Positions 56,431 to 64,000 of a stretch of 64,000 nucleotides of DNA are shown piece by piece. The position numbers and the translations under genes were made by a program. Each line of letters starts with the position of its first letter. Position 1 is the first letter of the stretch. Under the pieces are notes generated by a model. That model saw only the letters and a program-made list of their open reading frames with translations, was not told where the DNA came from and searched no databases. Source of the stretch: Oscheius onirici (taxonomy: Eukaryota; Nematoda; Chromadorea; Rhabditida; Rhabditidae); NCBI GenBank assembly GCA_932521025.1, contig OW051472.1:3658001-3722000 (forward strand). The letters run 5' to 3'.

Positions 56431-57044
56431 TCTCAGCTCTTTTCGGAGTACCCGGACAGGAGCTGTGCTTTTCCCGAGAAGCCTGGTTCTGACACTCTTG
56501 ACTCTTGCTCGAGGGCCGATCGGGTTTCGGTAAGTCTTTCTTCGGACTGACGAGCAAATCGAGTATAGGAGTCAGGAGTGGTGTCCGGGTGCGAAGAATC
56601 GAGTAGATAGTCTCTTTAAAAATTTTCTTTCCATTGATTCCGAAAACACTGCTACACTTGCATTTTCAGCCGCTCTACAAGATCTACTCATTCATCCTAT
56701 CCGATTTGCCAGTGACATTTTCTGACGCTGCGATCTTCAATACTGTGTGCTCTGGTGAAGTGATCGAAATGAGTCAGTCGATGCCATGCTGGAAGCGACT
56801 TGAAGGATGCTCACATTCGGACGACTTTGATTCGAATAACCACCATGCGCACATATTGCCGGGAAGTATCACTCGCGAGTTCGTAAAGACTGCATGTCAT
56901 CGAGTCGAGGGAAGGAATTTGCAAACAAGCGCAGATGCTCAGAAAGAATTCAAGAAGCAGAGTGCCGGACTGCTGCTCATAGCGAGGACAAAGCGAGGCT
57001 GTCACTGTTTTTTGAACAGAAAGGACCATTTTCCTACCAGCTAG
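56395..57044 (+). CDS. Doubtful two-exon gene next to repeat R3
   Basis: From the ATG at 56395 (MSLFNFYHIVFDSQLFSEYP) the frame runs to a GTAAGT donor at 56530. A CATTTTCAG acceptor at 56660 continues in phase with PLYKIYSFILSDLPVTFSDA to a stop at 57042-57044, about 170 residues. Splice signals are good but no family is recognised, and the start lies inside a dispersed repeat. A 180-codon frame on the opposite strand (57353-56811) competes with it. Confidence 0.3.
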
Positions 57045-57527
57045 ACTGATCGTATAATCTGGACATGTCTCGACCTGTCTCGACAAGTCAAAATCGGTGA
57101 AAAACTGGGCTTGACCCATCTTCAACACTGAAAAAATAATCAAGGGCTGCTTTTGCGATCTCTTCGAAGGCAATGGTTCGGCAGTGCCCTGTTTTCCATG
57201 ACACGAGGCAGTCTCCGAGATCTGTACCAAGAATCTGTAGTTCGTATATGTGGCAGCAAGCATCCTCAGGCGTTCCAAAACAACATGAGGGTACGTCTGA
57301 TCATCCGATTTCAAAACAACAGGCCATCTGATTGTGACATCCCTCCGTTTCAATAATTGTCAGTATTGTACGGCGTGTAACTCGTCGATCGTCGTTCAAC
57401 TATAGTTAGGAACGGGGCCTCGAGAGACTCTCTATTCGATTCCTCGCACCCGGACACCATTCTTAACTCCTATACCCAATTTGCTCGTCATTCGGTTGAG
57501 AGTCAAGCGAAAAAAATAGAAATCTAT

Positions 57528-58070
57528 TTTAAATTGCTCCCAAGTCTCTGTGTGTGTCTCAAGCTCCAATTGGCAATAATTGGGGGAGATTTGTGAAGAT
57601 CCGTTTGCATCGGGAGTTTTATCAGGTCTCGACAAGTCAATTTGCAAGTGCGTGGACTTTGATTATTTTTGACTGGGGAGTTTCCAGACAGTAGAGACGT
57701 GCGGGTTAGAAATACGGGAAAGCGTTCAAGGGGGTTTCTACTATAACTTCAGCGACGACAGGAGGGAAAAATTACAAGGGGACATGACAGGGACTGTGTG
57801 ACTGGAACAGAATGACAAGGGGGAAGGGAAGAGACAGTAGGACTGAAACTCACTAAAGCTAGGACCGGGTGACCCGTTCAGGTCCTACATTTTGAAATTC
57901 GGCTTGGGAGGAAGAGGGTTCAATTTCGATATTCTTTGGAGGGTCAGGGAGAGTGCCTGGAGGAGAGTAACAAAGGAGGAATGACAAGGAACCCACGACT
58001 AGGGCTTCGTGACAGAGCGAAGTCATGAATTTTTACTTTGCCTGTAAGGGCGTTTCCAACCTTGTTGTAA
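57528..58070 (+). repeat. Dispersed repeat R2, longest copy
   Basis: It starts AAATTGCTCCCAAGTCTCTG and shares with 27868-28300 the segments GTGTGACTGGAACAGAATGA, CAGTAGGACTGAAACTCACT and CGTTCAGGTCCTACATT and the 3' end GGGCGTTTCCAACCTTG. No open frame spans it. Confidence 0.85.
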
Positions 58071-58107
58071 AAAAAACATGACCTGCTTGACAAGTAAAGA
58101 GTTGTCT

Positions 58108-58215
58108 TCGATGCCAACATGAAAGTGTTCATTGTCAAGTCTGAAAACCGTGTGAGAAGAACAGTTAAAAATGAAACCACTAACTACTCTGCGACCAACA
58201 GATTGGAATGGAATC
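58108..58215 (+). repeat. Copy of the 3' end of the TDP-43/CBM48 gene
   Basis: TGAAAGTGTTCATTGTCAAG, GTGAGAAGAACAGT, ACCACTAACTACTC and GCGACCAACAGATTGG match 9527-9645, which covers the last codons and 3' flank of that gene. The copy is broken and non-coding. Confidence 0.65.
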
Positions 58216-58912
58216 ACCGGCATGGCATGCATGAACCGAATCCGTCGTCAAAGTGAAATTGTTTTAAGGTTTTTCAAAGTTCTCCGATTGTTTTCCTATC
58301 AGAAATACAGCTTCAGATCATAAAATCATGAAAACGGTCAAAATATAAGCATTTTGGGGTCATTTAGTGCAAATTTTTCGAGACTCTCGATTCAGTAAAA
58401 CTCGCCAAATAGTAGAATTTTTTCGTACAAAACACGTGTCTACTATATCGAGAGTTGACTGTATTATGCTCTCATCGCGGCATTGAATCTCAAGAGTCTC
58501 AGATTCTTCCATCTTTAGCTATACTCCCGTAATCTATAGTAGACCAGACTACTATTGGAGGAAGATGCAAAAATCGTTCTCTTCTCCGATGCAGGGCAAG
58601 CTTACGAGAACTGGGTAACGAGGCTGTCAGATACGGCAATTGGACTAGCTTTCTTAGTATCAAACAGGGTCGAAGAAGCTTTTCAGACAGAATGTTTTGT
58701 CAAAATTTTCAGAGAGTAGATAGGACTGAAGGACAAGTACTTGTTGCTCTGAAAAAGTTAATGATTTGTATCATGAGCATTCATTGACCCAGGTGATTAT
58801 TTCGCCCGGTCTCTTCCGCTAGTATTGCTTACATCTGTTTGTGAATTATTCTCAAATTAGAAAGCACGATTTTTTTTACCATCTACGCAGATAATGTAAA
58901 TGAGAGATAAAA
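58216..58912. other. No supported gene
   Basis: AT-rich intergenic DNA downstream of the CX-module gene. No exon chain is seen. Confidence 0.45.
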
Positions 58913-58915
58913 AGA

Positions 58916-60740
58916 CTAGTAGGAAGGAACGTTGTCGAAGCCCGGTCGCTTGAACATGCGCTCTGCGTTGCTGCCCTTCGGATTGTCCACAGGACTGAAA
59001 ATGTTGTTTAACAGAAAACCACTATGATTACTTGACAGTAGGCATCTGGGTGTGAACCAGCTCGGCGACGGAATGATAAGAAATGGAACCGCGGAGAGGA
59101 GCAGGCATCATTGTCTCGTCCATTGCGTCCGGAACGAAGGGTCTGAAAGGACTGTTTTCTTTTTTTTGAAGGAACAAATTGACGAGATTCAGTACACAGA
59201 TGCAGTACGAACAGGTTTATTTTCTTAAAGGACTGTATACAATTTAGCCGAAAGGCTCCTACTGAATGTGCGTAACTGAATCTCATACAATTTTTGTTTG
59301 TGGCAGTTGTTTGTTCAAAAGTTCTCGCTCAAAAATCTATTCGACCGGATTATAGGAAGCAATCTGTTCGGTTTGTGACCTGTAGAAGGCCATCTGGGCT
59401 CGTTGTGGGCTCAGAGGAGCAGCTTCCATGTGTTCGGGATGCTCGACTCGACTGATCTCGTCCTCATTGCGCTGGATGATCTGAAGACGCTTCGGTGCCA
59501 CGAGGTTCTCCTCCTCCATGGGAGAGGGCACGAACTTTTCTGGAAAACTAGCTAAGAGAGCCAAAAGAAAGATTCTTCATGCTTGATAAAGTTATATTCA
59601 CAGGGCAGTGAGACAAGATCAGAAAGAGTATTAAAGAGAGGAATTCAGAGCATTTCTCGGCTGTCCGTGGAGGCTGGTCTCTCGTAGGTGATTTCCTGCT
59701 TGAAGCTTTCTTCGACCGTCTCATGGACTCCGTGTCGAACAATGCTGCCTCCATCACTCGAAACGGACACCTTTCGGTCGTCGTAAAGTCCATATCGGGC
59801 ACGGGGATCTGACTCTTCTCGGTTAGACACTCTTTGAACAGTTAGACCTACCGTAACGGGTCATATCTCTCACGTCGCGGACGGCATCTCGAGCAGCGTC
59901 TCTTGTGGCATAGCGATCTCTCGAGCCGCCACTGTGTGAGTAAGTTCGGTTACCGTAACCAGCACCATACAAGTTATCGGGGGTACTGTAAGGATCTTGT
60001 TCGAGGTAGCGCTGAAGATGACGAGCATCACGTCCGGCATCGTCACGAGAATTCTGATCAGAGACAAGAGTCGTGTATTTCGTATCGGAAAAGTCTAAAG
60101 GGGAAGGTTAGAGAGACCATGCGTAGAGGAGGAAAACACGGCAGACAGAAGAACACTTACCCTTCTTCGGTTTGGGCTTTCTCCTCTTGGCACAGAGATA
60201 TGCCAATGTTCCGAGAATACAAGCCAGAAGCATTAGGGAAAGAATCACGAAGAGAATAATCAGCCTGAAGATCAATGTTGGAAAGAAATGAACGACTCTT
60301 ACCAAAGAGGAATAACGGCTTCTTCTGGAGTACAGCATGTTCGGCCACAACATTCGACGCCAACGTCGCATCTGAAAATGATTGTTTCGAAAGATTATTA
60401 TTGAAAGATTAAAGGACTCAGTATGACTGCCAAAAGAAAGCATAGGATATTTCAAATTTTCTACAAATCACCATCTTCTGCTGGTAGATTCTCTCAAACA
60501 AATGGAAATCAAACGGACGAACCTGAATTCGTATCGCTCGTTCCTGCCCTCGACGCCTCCTTCCTCAAAGACGCATTCTCTGAAGGCCTTCTCGTAGCCC
60601 TGGTAGAGAATTCCAGCACTCTTTCCTTGTATCTGGATTTCCTTCGGATCCGTGAACACCATGCCCTTGTCAAAAGATCGAATTTGCGAGACAACAAGAA
60701 ATAGCCTTTCGAACAAAAAGTACGCCACGAGAAGAGGGGT
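58916..60740 (-). CDS. CX-module type I membrane protein, probably with alternative C-termini
   Basis: The ectodomain reads FLVVSQIRSFDKGMVF (signal-like start, ATG not found), SAGILYQGYEKAFRECVFEE, RYEFR then CDVGVECCGRTCCTPEEAVI. The ECCG..CC pattern close to the membrane is that of the nematode CX module. The membrane segment LIILFVILSLMLLACILGTL is followed by AKRRKPKPKK. The cytoplasmic tail has an Arg/Asp/Tyr-rich region (YGAGYGNRTYSHSGGSRDRY, RDAARDAVRDVRDMTRY). From there, in phase, one exon gives EESDPRARYGLYDDRK..DSREML (stop at 59645). Another (59548 on) gives EKFVPSPMEEENLVAPKRLQ..AFYR, joined in phase to PFVPDAMDETMMPAPLRG and FKRPGFDNVPSY (stop at 58916). Function is unknown; it is probably a cell-surface protein. 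Confidence 0.65.
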
Positions 60741-60749
60741 TAAAAGAGA

Positions 60750-62545
60750 TCCGCAAGTGAGTTACGTGTTTAAATTACGACGTACTGATCGATTGTCTTC
60801 AGAAGATGAAAAAAAGAGAGGACAGGGTGTGGTCCAGCGACCCGAGAGACAACCGGGCGTGGCACCTTTAAATGATAGCCTCATGATTTGTATTTATTGC
60901 AATGCGCCAATGCTTTTCTGTACATTTATGTTTGCTTTTATAAGTGCTAGGAGCATGCACAAGTACCGTAACTTACAATTCGAAAGTGGCACGCCAACTC
61001 GCTAATGAGCATCGTTGCTGCTTTATGTTTATGGGATTTAGTCTGAATGGATTTATGATACCTATTTAGAGTTCGTCAAAAAAAACTGGAACAACTAAGG
61101 AGAAGGAAACAGTTGACCTCTGATCAACGAAGGTTTCGATTACTAATTCATTGGACAGAAAGAGACCGAAAATGAGAATTAAAGGGAGAAGGCTGTTGTT
61201 GAGAAAAGATCGAACCGGAAACAACAGAATTGTAACAATAAGAAGAGTCTTCTACTGATACCGGCATGTGTGTCTCGCACACGCGCGAAACCTGACACGC
61301 CCACTGTAAACAGCCTTTACTATATTGCTTATTCGTTTGTGTTGTAAGATAAATATGGCTAGAACATTGAGAGGGCACAGGAAAAAGTTTAATACTGACA
61401 AGGTATCAAAGGACCTAAAACTTATTGAAAGGCTGTGAATCACTGGAAGGAATCGCACGAAAAAGGCAATGCCATGCGGTAAGGGAAGCGGTAATCTGGC
61501 AGCCAAATAAGGGGCCGAGAGGCTGTGGAGGCCACACCCAGGAAAAACCTGTCGTCTGATTGTTAAGAACAGAATGGACCATTTTTATTGAGCCGAGTTG
61601 TGAGCATCAAAACAAAGCTATTTACGGGAGGTTGTTTTATGATTTTTTGAAAGGGAAGCAAATAATGCTTCAAAGAACACCAGAAAGAGAAAAACGTAAA
61701 AGGAGAAAATGAGAGTTGTATTGGAAAGACGTTCAGATTACATGGTTTGGTTAACGCCAGAGACTTTCCAAGGTTTACGAGACAAACATTGCAAAAGATT
61801 CGTTGATTACAGATCTCGGAGAAGGGAAGACAACATATATTGATAACTACTGCGGAAGAACACGACTTGAAATGAAAAGCTGACTCTAATTGAAAGAAGA
61901 GAAATCGATGAGGAAATGCTTGAAAATGCTCTCTCTGGAAGTGTACAAACAAAGTTGCACTCTCACCCCCGCAGACGAAGGAAAACTAAAGTGGCTCCTG
62001 CTCCGCGCTTCCAGCTTATTGTCAGAGCATGTGCAACATACGATCAGAAGTTTGTTTACAAAAAGGGGAGTGAGCTTCGAAAGAAGAAGATGAAATGTGT
62101 TGTGTTGTGCGCGACCGAGAAGAATGGCGGTTGTGCCGTGAACCGCGTTAAACCGGTTCAAATAGACATTTAGATTGATTAGGAACAGGAACAGCAAAAG
62201 CTTTTACAGGCAGAGAGAGGGAAGAATTATTAGACTGCCGCGACTGGCGGCAGCAACGAGAGTTTGCTATTTGCCGAAGGAGAGCAAGAGACTGCGGAAC
62301 CGGGAGGCAAGAATGTGCCGAGAAACACGAAAGAAGCTTTATTAAATCAGAACTGACAAAAATGTGTATGAAACTATATTTGAACCCGGATTTGTACGAG
62401 AAAGGAGAGATGTGATAAGGCACCGTACAACAGAACATGAGCGCTAATCCGCGCACAAGACCCGCGAGACAATAAACGGTCATTAAGGCGAGGAAGAAAG
62501 GGGAAGATCAGCTTGAAAGTAAGTGGTTGGAGGGAGAAGAAGAGA
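60750..62545. other. 1.8 kb without a supported gene
   Basis: It should hold the missing 5' exon of the CX-module gene (a Met at about 60885, MRLSFKGATPG, is possible) and the 3' flank of the Ly6-like gene. Open frames up to 129 codons lack splice support. Confidence 0.45.
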
Positions 62546-62550
62546 GATGT

Positions 62551-63407
62551 CTAGTCCTTCCAGAAGTAGGCCACGGCTGCGGCGAAAAAGGCCGTCATCG
62601 ATGAGTACCAGGACGAGGCTCCGTTGCATCTGAAACTGTCGTTTTTAGGGGTGTGGCTACAAAGTACATCCGTCCCGTCAAATTTTTTAAACGAGTCTAG
62701 TGGAAAAAGTATTACAGACATATTACAGACATAATATTCAAAGGCTCTCCACAAACTTGGGATAACGTACCGAAATTGACTCCCAGAGAGTAAAATTAAA
62801 TATTGGCTCTACAGATTGGATTGATAGGACAAGCTACCCGCAATCTATCTTCGTTCTTTTGGTAGTTTTTGGAAAATATTTGAGATCTGAGATAGTCCCT
62901 GGTTTTTGGATTTGACTCAATCCTCAAGTTTCCACGCAATACAACAGAGTTAGTTATAGTGGTTCTGCTCGGAGCCCACGGCTAGTCAAAGCGGTCAGAC
63001 AACAGAACTTTGCCGAGTACAGAACTCACCTATCAGTCTGGCAAATGCAAAAGTTCTCGGTATATGGAGTTCCTCCCGGTAACGTGGAAGGTCTTGTTGT
63101 ACACTGACCAACCTGAACACATTCTTCAGTATCTAATCTAAAATGATTACCTTGGAAAGCTCGTCCTTCCTACTGAGACAGCCTCTTTTGACGATTGTCT
63201 GTTCAGCGTCATAAGAAACGAATTCGGTTTTGTAGCAGTACTTCCCAGTACAGGTCTCTCGACAGTTGGTGTTGTTGGCTGTGCATTTGAAGCAGGTCAC
63301 TTCTAGAATAACCAATTTTTCACTGAAAAAGTTGTTTTCTTACCTGACTGGGCTGCAACTCTCAATGACAGAAATATGCATAGGACGGGAACGAGTACTG
63401 TCCTCAT
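62551..63407 (-). CDS. Ly6/uPAR-like secreted or GPI-anchored protein
   Basis: The ATG is at 63405-63407 and the stop at 62551-62553. Exon 1 encodes a signal peptide (MRTVLVPVLCIFLSLRVAAQ). Mature chain exons give EVTCFKCTANNTNCRETCTG, KYCYKTEFVSYDAEQTI, RGCLSRKDELSK, TENFCICQTDR and CNG. About ten Cys, with a closing C-x-C then CN, is the three-finger Ly6 pattern. The C-terminus (SSWYSSMTAFFAAAVAYFW) is hydrophobic and looks like a GPI-attachment signal. Introns are 35-40 bases except the last (about 400). Members act as neuronal or epithelial surface modulators; the partner is unknown here. Confidence 0.75.
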
Positions 63408-63409
63408 GA

Positions 63410-64000
63410 CTTCTGAAAAATAGGCTTGAGTAAAGAAAAAAAGAAAGAGTAATGAGAAATTGGAACAAGTGGATATTTGAATCATCGGGCAAATATTGTG
63501 AGAAGAGTTGAAAAGAGGGGCAGGCGATGAATGACAGTTCGGTTGTGAGTCACATACAAACATCAGCGGCAGCAGCCAGCGACACAAATCCGGAAACTAG
63601 TAGCATTGTCACATTTTGGACACTTCTTGATCAGATTGGGGTGGAGAGCAAGAGTATTCGGAGACCAAGAGAGGAAGTTATTTTAATGGCCTTTCTTTGA
63701 CAGATCAGTCCCGACTAATATTATTTTTCCGGATTTTCAGACGTCCGAGACCTCTAAACTAAGTTGTTAGATACAGTCAAGGATAAGATAATTCTGGTAA
63801 ATAAAAGATGCTAGGATACAAATAGGTTTCGATTGGAAAGCAGAAAAGCAGCTCCGTTTGCATAAAGGCAAAAGTTTAGACTGAAAGTATTGAAAACAAG
63901 GCTACAAAGAGACGTTCAAGGACGATCATATAGAGGGATAATATAGCTGCGCGGCCGGCCAACCAGTGACTCATTTTTCCGTCACGGCAGGAGAGGCTAT
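63410..64000. other. No supported gene
   Basis: Upstream flank of the Ly6-like gene. No exon chain or recognisable site is seen. Confidence 0.45.

Noticed and set aside
56811-57353. 180-codon minus-strand open frame
   Set aside because: It overlaps a plus-strand exon with better splice support, has no recognisable domain, and may be chance. Neither strand is certain.

Overview
This window looks like nematode nuclear DNA. Genes are broken into many short exons by introns of about 35-60 bases that end in TTTCAG-like acceptors. Several starts sit just after such an acceptor, as expected for spliced-leader trans-splicing, and genes are packed with gaps of 90-200 bases. The families also fit: a CX-module membrane protein, an F-box-like family, a C-type lectin, an LRAT-fold protein, a discoidin-domain receptor kinase and a cyclic-nucleotide-gated channel. 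I cannot name the species. All exon structures were read by eye from splice signals and reading frames.

Layout. 1-8.7 kb: an F-box-like gene, a decayed paralogue, the 3' part of a paired-like homeobox gene, a small zinc-finger gene and the 3' half of an hnRNP L-like gene, flanked by a direct duplication (1-712 = 8022-8733). 9.6-12.1 kb: a gene joining a TDP-43-type N-terminal domain, a long coiled coil and a C-terminal glycogen-binding (CBM48/AMPK-beta type) domain. 13.3-20.7 kb and 25.7-36.2 kb: two blocks, all on the minus strand, of ten tandem genes holding eleven kinase-fold domains. None has a readable DFG aspartate, and all share one intron position. The blocks are separated by repeat-rich DNA and a secreted C-type lectin gene. 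36.3-39.4 kb has no gene I can support. 39.4-44.6 kb: a complete discoidin-domain receptor tyrosine kinase on the plus strand. 45.4-50.6 kb: an SH2-like protein gene, a large unrecognised gene and a possible secreted protein. 50.9-55.7 kb: a foldback element, an LRAT-fold hydrolase/acyltransferase-like gene, a small acidic secreted protein and an A-type cyclic-nucleotide-gated channel. 55.8-58.2 kb: repeats and a doubtful two-exon gene. 58.9-60.8 kb: a CX-module type I membrane protein. 62.5-63.4 kb: a Ly6-like, probably GPI-anchored protein.

The most unusual content is the pseudokinase array. One member has tandem pseudokinase and kinase-like domains, one carries a coiled coil built from phase-matched micro-exons, and three share a (D/E)SGxxS phosphodegron-like motif. 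Several otherwise convincing genes are interrupted by single-base frame changes, many in short homopolymers. Either the sequence has uncorrected indels or these copies are recent pseudogenes; this affects every gene model here.
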